Source: Dimargaris cristalligena (taxonomy: Eukaryota; Kickxellomycota; Dimargaritomycetes; Dimargaritales; Dimargaritaceae). Taken from it: a stretch of DNA of 64,000 bases. The stretch covers positions 31,874 through 95,873 of the forward strand of contig JANBQC010000029.1 in the NCBI GenBank assembly GCA_027576995.1, read 5' to 3'. A program made the translations under genes and the position numbers. Below are positions 53,219 to 64,000 of this stretch, piece by piece. The first letter of the stretch is position 1; the number at the start of each line of letters is the position of its first letter. The notes below the pieces were generated by a model that searched no databases, was not told where the DNA came from, and saw only the letters and a list, made by a program, of their open reading frames with translations.

Positions 53219-54161
53219 GGTAGGTAGTAGTAGGCACGGGTGAGTGGGTGGTATAGGCCAGACCGCGGGAGTTTTGGGGTGGGGGTAACGCGGCTCGAAA
53301 TGAGGAAACGAGGCGATGTGGGGTAGTAGTGGGTGTCAAGGGCAGTTGGGCGTGTTATCAGGGATTTTTGAGTAGAGTGAAGTACAAGTAAGAGAGGTAG
53401 ATGGAATTGGGCAAATGCTTTGGAAGCAGGAGATGGGGCGGGCTGGGGGACTGAGAAAATGTTTAAGGATAGAATAAATAAGGGCCAGGATAATTTAGAC
53501 GAACCAGAAGAAATAGGAAGAAAGGAGGGGGCGGGGGACTGCCAAATATAAGGCAGGCGCAGGGAAGGGGGCCCCGCGTGACTGGCGCGGCTTACTCAAT
53601 CAGTGTCGTGGTTCGCTCATTAAGATTAAGGCGGGGCAGGTACGCAATGAAAGACCCTAATGGTATCAGCAGTACACACTGAGGGGATTGTCCTCGAGAG
53701 GACGAGCAAAAATACTCATTAATGGGACGTAGTAATAAAAAGGCAGGGGTGTTGTCTGTCAGCGTAGACTAATAGTAGGTAGGTAGGTGTGTGACATATA
53801 GGGATAACTAAAATTGGCCGGGAAAGACCAGGTGAAACCAGTGCCATATAATAATGCCGAATTGTTAAAGTTCGATCCTAAATGATGCCGATAAGCGGGG
53901 CCACATGTCGCTGGGCTGCAGGCGTGATAAAAGGATTCAAGCCTCAGACTCAATGGCCGCCAGATACATTGGCTTCAAGATTCCGATTAATGTCAATAAA
54001 GTGGGATCGCCGCGCCTTAAGTTGCTGATATATCCATTAGCCACTATAGATGGAGAATAAGCACGCCATAATAACCCATTATTGGTCGCCATTGACTGGG
54101 GTTGGCTGAGTGGTTATTTTACCTCCCCCACGAGCCTATTAGTTACCATACCTGTTGGAAT

Positions 54162-54255
54162 AAATGGGCGAGGTTCCACTACGCTGTATAATGCAAAACC
54201 GATTGGACAAGGCAAATGTTACTGATTGAAAACGAATACCCTGCCTAATATCTTA
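54162..54255 (+). repeat. 145-bp dispersed repeat, diverged copy D
   Basis: The first ~60 bp align without gaps to copies A-C (GCTGTATAATGCAAAACCGATTGG and AAGGCAAATGTTACT are diagnostic). Similarity fades after about 54255, so the copy is older or partial. It is on the same strand as the other copies. Confidence 0.5.
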
Positions 54256-56021
54256 TATACATATTATTTCAAGCTGTATGTGACCATTAAGATTGTAATT
54301 CAGTCTAGCTATATATCTGTCTTCAAATAGAACTATCCAAATACTATCTAGCAAGCAATATCCCCCTTTTCTACTGTCTGCACCTTCAATATGACATTTC
54401 CAGGGGATAGACCCCCCCACTGTCAAACAGATTAACCACTCTTCATTTACCAAGTTTCCTAAGGACAGGCCTCTAATAGTAGGGCTGGCTTAGGCTCAGC
54501 CAGGATGATACTGGCATTAGGCATGAAGGAGGGAGACTGCCTAATAAAGAAATAACATAGGAGATATGAAAGGAACATGTGGCAGTACATACCTACTGGT
54601 CCATATAAGGGGGTAAGCATATATAATAGTTATTATAAAAACAAAGGGTACAAATAAGCTAAGGTACTACTAATACATCCTAATGGGGTCCTCTTATATA
54701 TACATAGGGATACCTCCAATAGAAATGCCATAAAGGAAATACAATTGACTAAGGGGATAGGTAGATAGACTGTATAGATAGCTAATGGAATCCAGAAGAA
54801 TCTGATAGTAGCTGGAAGAGACTATAGATTAGTACATGAGTGATTAGTAGTAAGGGTGGTCTAGGTAGAAAAGGTTATATAAGAATATATGATGACCCAG
54901 TCGTATTGGAGGTAGCTACCATAAAGCTAATATGGCAAAATAAGGCCTAATATAGCTATGAATCAAACCGGGTTGTATTAAGGTTAGATAGGTAAGGCAA
55001 CACACTGCTCAATATTTCTTCACTATTCACAAACCAGCCCTATTATTTTCATTTTAAACTTTTCCGGCCTGCTATATATTATTAACCCCTACTGTTCTGA
55101 CCATGAGCTTATAACATACCATATATCCCATGATGAAAGTACCTCCTTTGCATACTTTTTCTAGACATAATAGAACTTGAAGGCCTATTTGGGCCATGCC
55201 TTAAGATATGGGTCATGTCATTCCATTGGAAGACCCCAGAACCCTCGAAATAGGTGTGGTAAACTAAATGACTAGGCCAAATTAAATAACTAGGCCAAAT
55301 TGCATGCGGGTACTGGCTCGTCCAACTGTAGTGGATCTTTTGCTATCTAAATGACACAATCTCCTGTAGCAATGGACCAGTGTCTGTGAAATATCCCAAA
55401 ACACTATTTGTAGCCCCTAGTCTGGCATTGTTGAATCAAATTACACAAATTATGCCAACACTGGTCAGTTTCATTGTACTGTAGGGTTTATTTGTATCAG
55501 GTGCACAGCTAAATCAAACCCTCGGAGGCAGTCATGTTGATATAATATTGCCACTTTTACCCACCAGTACCTAGTCAGGAATACCCCGTAAATCACATTG
55601 CTGAATGAAAGATGTACATTCTCACCGAGTAGGATGCTTTAATCGCTGAACTCCTGATCCAATTCAAGGAGTTCTAAAAAACTTCGAATATTGTGACTAA
55701 ACAATAGTTTGAAGCAAAGAGACTTCTGAAGGAGATTATGGAAAACATATCTGGTCCAATATTCCACACCCATTGGCAGGTGCTCTTGACTATCACACGT
55801 AGAAGTCCTTGCGTGGGGATGCCTAACAAAGGCATATAACTATACACTTCCTAAATAGGCTAAACCCATTATTAGTTTTTCTAGTTTGCCATTAAACTAG
55901 GTGTCCACCACAAGGATACCTTGGAAGGATCCTGTGAACACCCTGGTTACATGGGAAATGTAGTGATACTAAAAAATAAAAAGAACACTGAAATATAACT
56001 TGACCCGCCATAATATGCTGG

Positions 56022-56029
56022 TATAAATA
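56022..56029 (+). promoter_or_regulatory. TATA box TATAAATA
   Basis: TATAAATA followed by TGGCGCC, 261 bp upstream of ATG 56283. Confidence 0.45.
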
Positions 56030-56282
56030 TGGCGCCGTATCCAGCTAGCCCTGCTCCAGTGTACACTATGCTAAGCTCATTCTCCCCACACCGCTTCTTT
56101 CGAATGCCGACTCTTTACCTTATCTGTTTTTTGTATTTCAGCTACTTTATATTCTCCCCATACCTTCGGATCCGAATTTATTGATCTACAGTCTCGCCAG
56201 TTACATTTTAGTGACATTTCACCCGTGTTTCAGTATAGTATTTTCGGCCGCTTTCAGTACAAGCAACCACCAGGTCAATCCA

Positions 56283-56966
56283 AATGAGCGGTTGTTGGTT
56301 TGAGCATACCAACCCCCAGGCGCCAGAGGATGACTCAGGTAAGTAAGCTACTTATTGGTATTGGCCATATACCCAGCCGTCATTTTCATTGATGTGTTTT
56401 AGATATTGTACATTTTGCCGCTACGTAATACGGATGTAACATAATTATTTAATTGTGTTCAAACTTGTATGCCTCTTCTGATCTATATTTCCTGTCATAA
56501 TTTCGACTGAATACCCGAAGATGCCCTCTATGGCAAGGACAAGACAACCGATGCCTTGAAATGCTGTTGGTTGGGAACGTCCTACAATCCCGCGATTTAC
56601 AAAAATATCACCGGGGGTTTCACGGGCTACTGCGATTTCCGACCTGGTACGGTCGGACTCCTTAATATACAAGATGTAATATATCCCCATGATTGCGTCA
56701 CCCATCTCATCTGCCTTAAATTGGGTCAATCACAGCAATTGGTCATCGATGAACTAGATTTTGCCTTTCAACTACAAGCCCTTCTGGTTCTTGTCTGCCA
56801 ACTTAATTCAAAAGCAGATTTGTTCGTTATTCCCCCAGAGGACGTCAGTTTGTTCCAGGGCTACTTAGACTTTGGTCGCCACCAAACTCTGTGGAAGAGA
56901 ATGGGTCTCGAACTGATGGTTGTCGGTCGGGCAAATAGTAATATGATTTGGAAATGGAAACGCTAA
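56283..56966 (+). CDS. Orphan protein, two exons
   Basis: Exon 1 (56283-56337) and exon 2 (56521-56966) join in phase 1 (TCAG before GTAAGT; acceptor CCGAAG), giving 166 residues. Sequence features: MSGCWFEHTNPQ at the start, KCCWLGTSYNP, ITGGFTGYCDFRPGTVGLL, then IDELDFAFQLQALLVLVCQL, and a basic end MIWKWKR. There is no signal peptide. The hydrophobic stretch at FQLQALLVLVCQL is too short for a confident membrane span. A possible 60-nt intron (56673-56732, GTAATA...CACAG) lies inside exon 2 and is a multiple of three, so the frame is kept either way. I recognise no family. Phase agreement, a strong donor and a TATA box upstream support a real gene. Confidence 0.45.
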
Positions 56967-58141
56967 CTCTTTAATGTGATGTTTTGAACCCGTCCCGAAT
57001 ACGGTATGTCCTCACTCCCAACTCCTTACTTTCCTTGGCCACATTTTCGTACTTAGCGATCAGCAGTATTACCAACCGACTGGGCTTTGAGGACTAGGTA
57101 CTGGAATTCCACCTTGTTAAAGCGCCACATTACTTCAACCATTCCCGCCGCCTGATTCATATATTCTACATTCCATATTCATTATACCTTCGACTAGCGT
57201 CTTCTAGCATGTTCTGCGCTGGTTCAACGTCTTTATCATTAGTTCGCAAGGCTATATAAAGCCGAGCCAATTCCTATAGTTGATTTGTTAGTTAATTTGT
57301 GTTTATTCTACACCCTCTTTTATTAGTTAACCCAATCCATCAATAGCTGCCTTATTTGTGATCTACTAAGCGCCCTTCGCATCATCTGCCCGAATGTTAA
57401 TTCCTGTGACTCATTCTAGATGTAGATACTCTAGTGGTTACTTGCATTATTAACCACGAAAATATTATTTGGGCGAAATCCGACCCCACCTTATAACACT
57501 TTAATAAGTATGTATACATTAATAAAGACGTGCAGTATATGGTTTGGCCAGTAATGCTTGTCTCGTCAATTGGATTTTTCGTTTTTCAACAAGACTGAAC
57601 CTCTCTTAAATATTTTATGGTTATTGTAGTGTATTTTTTCATTTGTTAACTATTGTCAGGTTAATTCGGGATTGCACTCGAGGTTAACCACCTTGACGGC
57701 ATTAGTTTACTGAAGTAAAACTCTTAATGTTTGGTAGATTTTACCTGTCACCAACAAGTGGACAAATATTGAAACGACCTCCACCTATAGCCGCACTATC
57801 GTATCGAACACGTGACATTAATCGAGCTATCAAAAATCATGAATACCCCCCTAAATATTAGGTTACACAATAGCCTCTAGCAATAAAAGTGGTGAATTAT
57901 TGATATTGGTTGGGTTTTCGAAAGGATAATTTGGCGCCAAAATAATATCGGTGTGTTGGGCTTCGACAAACGAAGAATGGTCGCCAATACACGCCATAGT
58001 CTTCCAATGACCTGAAGCGCTTTATTATATTTTTTATATTTCGCCCTTTTACATTACATTTCCTGTTTTGTTTTGATTCATTAAACCATATTTATTAGTC
58101 AACTGTATCGTGGCATTCCCTTCCTAGGCCTCATTTCAATC
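56967..58141. other. Intergenic region upstream of TRM112
   Basis: AT-rich, no open frame of note, no recognisable gene. Confidence 0.6.
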
Positions 58142-58993
58142 ATGCGTCTTCTCACCCATAACATGTTACAATGCCACGTCAAGAGCTGCAACGATCCAGC
58201 ACTTAACTTCCCCCTCCAGTTCCAGGAGGTTGAACTCGAACAAATCGAAGCCGAAGAAAATGAGGCACTCCTTCTTAACCTAGTGGGTAAAATCGATTGG
58301 CCCGCTCTGGTCCAAACGACTTCCGAGGTAAGTGTATCATGCGGAAAATTGGCTCCCCATCTCCCCATGTTTTCATCGGTTCTGTCGGTAAAATAAATAC
58401 ACTAGCTTGGCTAATCAAGTCCAAATTTTATTAGCAGGGGATTGCAGTAGCGGGCGGGATAATAAGATAACCGTCTAAACCGATCTCAGCACTACTCGCA
58501 ACCTTGAATAACTGACCTTTCTTATTATGTTGCCCCCCCCCACTGCCCGATGTATTTATTCGCCGCCGATTTATCCATCCCTGCGCCGCTCACTGAATTT
58601 GTTTCTGACAATTACTAGTTGGGTATAACCGGCCTTCCCCCTACTAAGCCCGATGTCGTTAAAAACGACCCCGCTTTGATGAAGCGCTTGCATGAAATCT
58701 TGCTTGAGGTAAATTGTTGGACATAATATAGTATCGTGGCATGGGTATGGCTATATAGACAGCCCTGGCCTGGTCAATAGTATGTGCGAATATTTGAGTG
58801 CCTAGTCTACTTCCATCACTGGATCGTTTTATTAACTATTTTATTTCTTGATAATTATTTATGGGCACCTAATCTTATTTTTCGGTCATAGACCAATGTA
58901 GCTCAGGGCAAAATGGTCTGCCGAGGCTGTGGACATAGCTACCCCATCAAGGATGGCATACCAAACATGCTGTTGGCCGAACATGAAATCTAA
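58142..58993 (+). CDS. TRM112: TRM112, methyltransferase-activating subunit
   Basis: Three exons, all phase 0: 58142-58327, 58619-58708 and 58892-58993, giving 125 residues, the normal length. It starts MRLLTHNMLQCHVKSC, characteristic of the family, and contains KIDWPALVQT, MKRLHEILLE and the closing zinc-knuckle-like MVCRGCGHSYPIKDGIPNM. Known TRM112 is a small zinc-binding partner that stabilises and activates several methyltransferases acting on tRNA, rRNA and release factor eRF1 (for example Trm9, Trm11, Bud23, Mtq2). In yeast the N-terminal zinc site uses two cysteines plus the C-terminal pair; here Cys11 and Cys16 with the CRGC pair fit that. Introns use GTAAGT/CTAG and GTAAAT/ATAG. 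Confidence 0.95.
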
Positions 58994-59901
58994 TATACTA
59001 TACCATTCACCAGTAGAGAGAGGGGTATGGCAATTTCCGACTGGGCTCCACACAATGTACCCCTACTCCCCTCTCTTAAATTCCCCCTTCTCGGCTGGGA
59101 AGATACGCTCTCCTCCCTATTTTTAATATTTTTATGAAATAAAACTGTAATGGTATTAGAACTGCACTCGTAAAGACAATACGCCCAGTGTAAATACAAC
59201 TAATGTCTTGTGATAAACTCATACCCACTATATAGCAGCTGTCAACTTTTCCGAAGATTCTTGAAATTTAATCGCTGGTGTAAATCATATGGTAGAAAAA
59301 TAAAGGAGCCGGGGAACAAATTGGTCTATATTAGTATTAAAGCATTTGAGAGTGATTCAGCCTTGGCCAACTGCTTCGTAGTGCCCAGGGTCGGAAATAT
59401 TATGGTCGGTTTAAAAGACTCCGTTAGTAGCCGAAATGGACCTAGAGCTGCCTGCGATCACCATCAGCGAGTAGCTCATCCAGAACACTGCTACCACTAT
59501 GTCTCACTTCGATTGTGAGATCTGACACCCTTGCGTTAACCGTTTAACAGGCAATACCTTTCCATTTAAGATTGTTCCACCCCATCGGCTACATAGATCC
59601 TGCCAAAATTATTCACTATTGAGGGTACTCATCATGGATATCTATGATTACCTTCAAATCCATGTAGCCAATCAACTCTTGCCAGCTTAAAAATTTATAC
59701 GCAATGGCTGGTATGGCTCATACGTGTAAATGCATTAAACGTATTGTCCAACAGCCAATCAAATACCCCTTCAAAGCTCAATTTACAATACCGATCATGT
59801 CAATTTCGATCATTTATTTACGATGGCTGGACAGGTGATTGCGGTCAAGGGGTGATGCCAGAGACTCCATTTTTAGCTGTATTTGGGCAACCTACCCATT
59901 T
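58994..59901. other. Convergent intergenic region, 0.9 kb
   Basis: 3' flanks of TRM112 (AATAAA at 59138-59143) and the PDI gene (minus). A plus-strand open frame (59210-59518, 102 codons) has no recognisable domain. Confidence 0.55.
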
Positions 59902-61344
59902 TTACAGTTCTTCGTGGGTGCCTGGTTGCTTCTTAACCTGCTTCCGGGGCTCTACAATAGTTGGTTCAAAATCCATCTTGAGGACGCCACCACGACCGCT
60001 AAGGGTCTCCTTGACAAACGCCACAATATCGGCGGTATCAAAGGCGCCAATATAGGGGCGGTAGCGCTTTTTGTGCGGATGGAGGAGTACCAGTCCGGGG
60101 TAGCTGTCGGACAGTCGGCAGTCCATTTTAAGCTGGCCGGCAGCAGAAGTGGCCGCATTGACCCAGCTAATATGGGAGCGGATAGCAGGTAGGGCATCGG
60201 GGTCAGTCGACGATGGTTGGTTGAGGGCCCGGTTGACAGTTTCGAGAATGGCGATGTTTTCGGTCTGATGGGTTTGGCTGGAAGTTACGTCTGGCTCGTA
60301 CGACAAGAGAGCCATCAGGCAAATGCCATTGGTACGCTGGAGACAGTATTTCTCGAGGTCCTCTTGGTTGCGCAGCTCGGGCACCTGGGGGTCGAATTCG
60401 GGGACGGGTGAGCCCTCCTCCATCGGGGATTCGGCGGGGCTGGCTTCGTCGTTCTCGGGGCTCTTCTCCTTCTTACTTGCCTCGTCATCGGAGCGCTTGC
60501 TTTTACCGGATTTGCTAGCATAGGGCTTTAAAAAGGCCTTGAGGTTGTCTAGACTAATTTTGCCGTCGTATACCACGGTGTTGTCGATTTGGCCGTCGGG
60601 GAGCACCAGCAGAGTGGGGAATTTAGTGATACCAAACTGTTTCTGGACGTCCGTATTCTTGGATGAAACCCAGCCCAGCATTAAGCGGTCGTGGTAGGCC
60701 ATGGCGAGTCCCCGGTATAGGGGGGCTACTTCATCCTTCTGGGTGAAAAGAAGCACCTTGGGGGTACCGGGGCGGTGTTCTAAAAAGCCGGCCAAGTCGC
60801 TTAACATGAGCTGGCCACCCTTGGACATGACGTTGCCGGAAGAGGGTGGCTTATCCTTGACGGTGACGGTCAAGGTGGGTACTTGGGCCATGGCGAAATC
60901 GTAGAGGGCTTTAGCGGTGCGGGCCTGGTTATAATCCTGGGGGGTTTTGGTCTTCTTTTTGGGATTCTTCTTATCAATGCGAGCCTTCCAAGGGAACGCT
61001 TTGATGGTCGGGAAGCCTTCGACTTTGTACTGGGCACACAGTGGCCGGTTGGCATCCTCGTCACAGTCCACGGCGCCGACCTTGGCTAGGCCATATAGTT
61101 CCTTGGCGGCCTTGTCGTACTTGGGGGCGAGGCTCTGACAATGGCCGCACCAGGGGGCGTAGAATTCCACGAGCACGGGGTAGGGGGCCTCGATAACTTC
61201 CTGGCGGAAGTTGTTGGTATTGAGCTGGATGACCTTGGATGACTTGCCATACATGGCGGCCTCGGCTAGGTGAGGCTGGAGGGGGTTCCCGGCCAAGGAG
61301 AGCAGGGCCACCAGGGCTACGGTGAGTGAGCAACGAAGGGTCAT
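59902..61344 (-). CDS. ER protein disulphide isomerase-type oxidoreductase
   Basis: A single exon of 480 residues from ATG 61344; an in-frame upstream ATG at 61437 is rejected because it would add Ser/Pro-rich leader before the obvious signal peptide (MTLRCSLTVALVALLSLAG). The first thioredoxin domain holds the redox site Cys66-Gly-His-Cys69 (FYAPWCGHC) with the cis-Pro segment EGFPTIKAF. A second thioredoxin-like fold (ITKFPTLLVLPDG) lacks a CXXC. A Lys/Ser/Glu-rich linker (about 310-360) and a third, redox-inactive C-terminal region follow. The C-terminus is HEEL, a variant of the HDEL/KDEL retrieval signal. It most resembles the P5/PDIA6 and MPD1 families, with one active site where PDIA6 has two. 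It catalyses disulphide formation in secretory proteins. It shares a 396-bp divergent promoter with the SWIB gene. Confidence 0.92.
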   Translation of the reverse strand: MTLRCSLTVALVALLSLAGNPLQPHLAEAAMYGKSSKVIQLNTNNFRQEVIEAPYPVLVEFYAPWCGHCQSLAPKYDKAAKELYGLAKVGAVDCDEDANRPLCAQYKVEGFPTIKAFPWKARIDKKNPKKKTKTPQDYNQARTAKALYDFAMAQVPTLTVTVKDKPPSSGNVMSKGGQLMLSDLAGFLEHRPGTPKVLLFTQKDEVAPLYRGLAMAYHDRLMLGWVSSKNTDVQKQFGITKFPTLLVLPDGQIDNTVVYDGKISLDNLKAFLKPYASKSGKSKRSDDEASKKEKSPENDEASPAESPMEEGSPVPEFDPQVPELRNQEDLEKYCLQRTNGICLMALLSYEPDVTSSQTHQTENIAILETVNRALNQPSSTDPDALPAIRSHISWVNAATSAAGQLKMDCRLSDSYPGLVLLHPHKKRYRPYIGAFDTADIVAFVKETLSGRGGVLKMDFEPTIVEPRKQVKKQPGTHEEL

Positions 61345-61740
61345 GGGTGGGGGATGAAACGAGATGGGCGAAAGGGAAATGGGAATGGAGAGAAGAGAAG
61401 AGAAGAGAAAAGATAAAGTGCAATATACTAAACACACGGGTAAGGGCTTGGGCGGTGGGGCTCTGTTGGCGACTGGGCCAGGCTGACCTACAGTAGTGCG
61501 CTCCTAACGAATTCGCTTCCCACTGCTTCCTTGGAATCAAGGAAGAGGGTTGGTCGCCACTATGGAATGGCCAAAACCTCCTTTGTTCCAGAGCAGTCGC
61601 CCAGTCACTCAACTCCATTCCTTTTATAATATTTTCCTTTTCTCTCCTCTCCTTTCTCCGTCTTTAACCTTGACTCCAACTATCCTTCTATTATTAATAT
61701 TGTGCTATCCTCCTACGAACCACCTCAACAGTTGCCTACC
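61345..61740. promoter_or_regulatory. Divergent promoter, PDI and SWIB genes
   Basis: This 396-bp region lies between two divergent start codons. A perfect 8-bp inverted repeat with a 4-nt centre (CTTCCTTG-GAAT-CAAGGAAG) sits at 61526-61545, roughly midway. TTTATAATA at 61622 may be a TATA element for the SWIB gene. Confidence 0.45.
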
Positions 61741-63112
61741 ATGTCTTTCGACCTCGCCCAATTGAAACCCCGAATCAATGGTAAGTCGCTCCTGCAACTT
61801 GCTTCGCCAATTGCCTGTAGTCTGTATTCCCCCAGACCCTCTTAGGGGGCCTCCTCTGGCTCGTATTCAATTCACCAATGCACAATGTGATTGAATTGCT
61901 TTAAAAACGGACTGTGGAAATATATTAACTTGTGTTTTTTTCCACATGCCTCTGACTATGGGTGAGTGGCGTTTTTTTTCTTCTTATTCTTCGGCTTCTT
62001 ACCCCCTCTCCTTCCCATTACCAACCCATGTCGCCATTGATTCGCCGGCTTATTCAACCATGACCACCACTAGCCATTCTCCAGGCCTCCGATCTCAATT
62101 CCATAACTGCCCGTAAAGTCCGCAAACAGCTGGAGAAGGAGCAGGGACTTGATTTCTCTTCCCTTAAAGCTGACCTCGATGCACTTATAATCCAGTGCTA
62201 CGAAGCCCAGCTAGCTTCGGCACCGGCCCCCGTCCCTTCTCCCCCTTCTCCATCGCTTCCCGACTTGGCCCTGCCTACACCGATGGCTAAGAAGCCTAAG
62301 GTGACTGATACGGATATTTTCATTCCGAAATCCACCTCCCAAAGACTAGAGTCCCTCTTCGATGAAGATCTTTCCCCGTCGGCCTCTAATTCGACTGCCC
62401 CCAATGTTGAATCCAGTGCCACATCTGTTAAAGCTGAGGATGAAGATGACTACAGTGAACTGGAGGACGAAGCCCCAGCTCGGAGGGGGCGCAAGACCGA
62501 AACTAAAGCCACCCGGGGAACCAAGCGGAAAGCTACCGATAAAACCAAGAAGAAGGCTAAGAAAGAAACCAAGGACGGCGAAACTAAACCCAAGCGGGCG
62601 GCTCCTAATAACAACTTCAACCGTCCGCTGCTCGTATCATCAGAGCTGTCGGAAGTCGTGGGCACCGAAAAGGTATGTATTCTTATCCACAGAGCCGGTC
62701 TATGACTATTTGTGAATATATATATATATATATAGTCGGTGCAGCTGGTTTGAATTGAAACCATCTGGTCATTGCTTGGGAAGGCGTTGCCTTTCTCGCG
62801 TCTATGTCTTCCAAAATGTCTAACTGCTTAGTTTCTACTTATAATACCGGTATTCATCCCGTGCTTTCTAACACTCTTTTCTCTCGTGCTCCCGTACCTC
62901 TACTTATTCTTACTCTTTAGGCTTCCCGTCCGGAAATTGTCAAGGGTATCTGGGCCCATATTAAGGCAAATAACCTGCAGGACGAAGCAGACCGCCGGTA
63001 TATTCTCTGCGACGAGAAATTGACCAACGTGTTCAAAGTGCCGCGAGTGAGTATGTTTCAAATGAACAAGCTATTGAGCAGTCATCTTAAAGCCCCCGAG
63101 GAACTAGTATAG
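61741..63112 (+). CDS. DEK_C + SWIB domain protein (UAF30/Spp27-like)
   Basis: Exons 61741-61780, 62074-62672 and 62921-63112 join in frame, giving 276 residues. The first ~57 residues fit a DEK_C-like helical domain (LKPRINAILQASDLNSITAR, then VRKQLEKEQGLD). A long disordered linker has an acidic patch (EDEDDYSELEDE) followed by a Lys-rich stretch (RGRKTETKATRGTKRK). A SWIB fold ends the protein (LLVSSELSEVVG, IVKGIWAHIKANNLQD, VFKVPRVSMFQMNKLLSSHLK). In yeast Uaf30 and fission-yeast Spp27 this architecture belongs to the upstream activation factor for rRNA transcription. A GTGAGT inside the last exon (CGA before GTGAGTATG, 63046) looks like a donor, but reading on gives the SWIB C-terminus, so I keep it exonic. 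The second intron contains an AT repeat and a 15-bp match to the 145-bp repeat's 3' end. Confidence 0.9.
62717..62735. repeat. AT dinucleotide microsatellite
   Basis: About nine AT units in intron 2 of the SWIB gene, just before a CAGCTGGTTTGAATT match to the 145-bp repeat end. Confidence 0.8.
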
Positions 63113-64000
63113 CCTGTCACCTTGTTTTTACGATGTTCTTTTGCCCAGCGGGATCCTCTCTTAGCTATCGGACCCCTCTTATTTTAATGCAATTTTTGTA
63201 CACCCCAATCCCTCCTTTTTTTTTTGGATTTAATGGATTGAAATAACGTTTGGCCCCTCGCTGTTCGCACCGTTTTATTTATCGCCACTTCCCGTTCGCA
63301 AGTGCTTGGCCAACACCATTGGCGTGATGCTTTATTAACCAAGCACGCCTGATGAATCTTTTGAATGCATTTGCTTTTACTTTTCCTATACTGCTCTACT
63401 CATAGAATGATCTTTTGAAGCCCCCTTCTTTAATGTCTTTGACGCTTTTTTTTTCGTCTACAGCTGTCCCTTTACCCAGCTACTGTTTTCCCCGTATCTT
63501 GTATAAACGACTTGACTTCCAGCCTCTCATTGGGCCCGCGCTTAATTAATAAGTGATCTCCCAAGCTACTTTTCAGATTATCGAATAATCAGATGATGGG
63601 ATCAGAGCGACTAGTGTATAATTCACTACGAGGACCACTGTTACGGTTTCCAGTAAGGCCTTTATGTAAATTCTCTACAACCTAGGACTCAGGCACCCGA
63701 TTGGGATAATGTCTGTGCATTCTATTTGAGGATTGTTAAGCGATTTACAAAGAGGCCGCAATAAGCACCAAGGGCAGGTAGCTTAAGGCTAATAAGTCAA
63801 TTATCAGTACAGCCACTGTCACATTGTATATCTTCCTAGCGACCTACTCGATGCTACCTGATTATGTGTTGGCGTCGGGATCATCTAATACACCGCTAGG
63901 ATTCGGATTACAGACTGGCGTACCTTGCTCGAGTGCAGAACGCTGGGGCGTGGATGGCGGTGTACCCGGGCCGGACGAAGGTGGGACGCTAGGTCCAGAG
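63113..64000. other. Right-edge non-coding region
   Basis: After the SWIB gene, a T-rich 3' flank and then sequence with no open frame or motif I can support. A further gene may begin beyond the window. Confidence 0.5.

Larger units (their letters stand above)
53219..56282. other. Gene-poor AT-rich region, 3.1 kb
   Basis: No gene is recognised. It contains partial repeat copy D, a short direct repeat (ACTAGGCCAAATT, near 55272 and 55292) and the promoter of the 56283 gene at its right end. Base composition is markedly more AT-rich than the coding regions, especially 54.5-55.9 kb. Confidence 0.6.

Noticed and set aside
53865..53885. tRNA-like B-box AGTTCGATCCT
   Set aside because: The flanking bases do not form a T-arm stem and no acceptor or anticodon arm can be drawn.

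Overview
This window looks like nuclear DNA of a fungus. The evidence is a class IV-type chitin synthase with a cytochrome b5-like segment, a VNX1-type vacuolar exchanger, a CSC1/RSN1-family channel, an APC8 subunit, TRM112, MIX23 and a SWIB/DEK_C protein. Several genes have short introns (about 75-310 nt, GTAAGT-like donors, TAG/CAG acceptors), and many start codons sit behind CC-rich contexts. Large single-exon genes beside small multi-exon genes, in long AT-richer intergenic DNA, would fit an early-diverging lineage (for example Zoopagomycota/Kickxellomycota), but that is inference. I see no rRNA, tRNA, CRISPR array or intact transposon.

Layout. 1-5 kb: exon-like fragments at the left edge, a pseudouridine-synthase-like gene (minus) with only its N-terminal exons visible, and a six-exon CDK11-like kinase (plus). 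5-9 kb: gene-poor DNA leading into a 1454-residue chitin synthase (9.2-13.6 kb). 15.6-17.1 kb: a two-exon protein with a signal peptide followed directly by an F-box-like motif (minus). 18.7-21.5 kb: an M1 aminopeptidase with an N-terminal membrane anchor. 25-34.5 kb: two related secreted subtilases flank a small three-exon orphan; the second has one in-frame stop in an otherwise intact frame. 35-44.3 kb: two minus-strand membrane transport genes (VNX1-like exchanger, CSC1/RSN1-type channel). 47.5-53.2 kb: APC8, MIX23 and a four-CBS protein. 56-63 kb: an orphan two-exon gene, TRM112, a PDI-type oxidoreductase and a SWIB protein, the last two sharing a 396-bp divergent promoter.

The genes do not form one pathway. 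Themes are cell wall and surface (chitin synthase, membrane aminopeptidase, secreted subtilases, secreted F-box-like protein), ion homeostasis (two transporters) and core housekeeping. The most novel items are a dispersed 145-bp repeat (three full-length copies without indels, one partial and one possible remnant), the secreted F-box-like protein, the stop-interrupted subtilase paralogue, and two orphan genes with phase-consistent exons.
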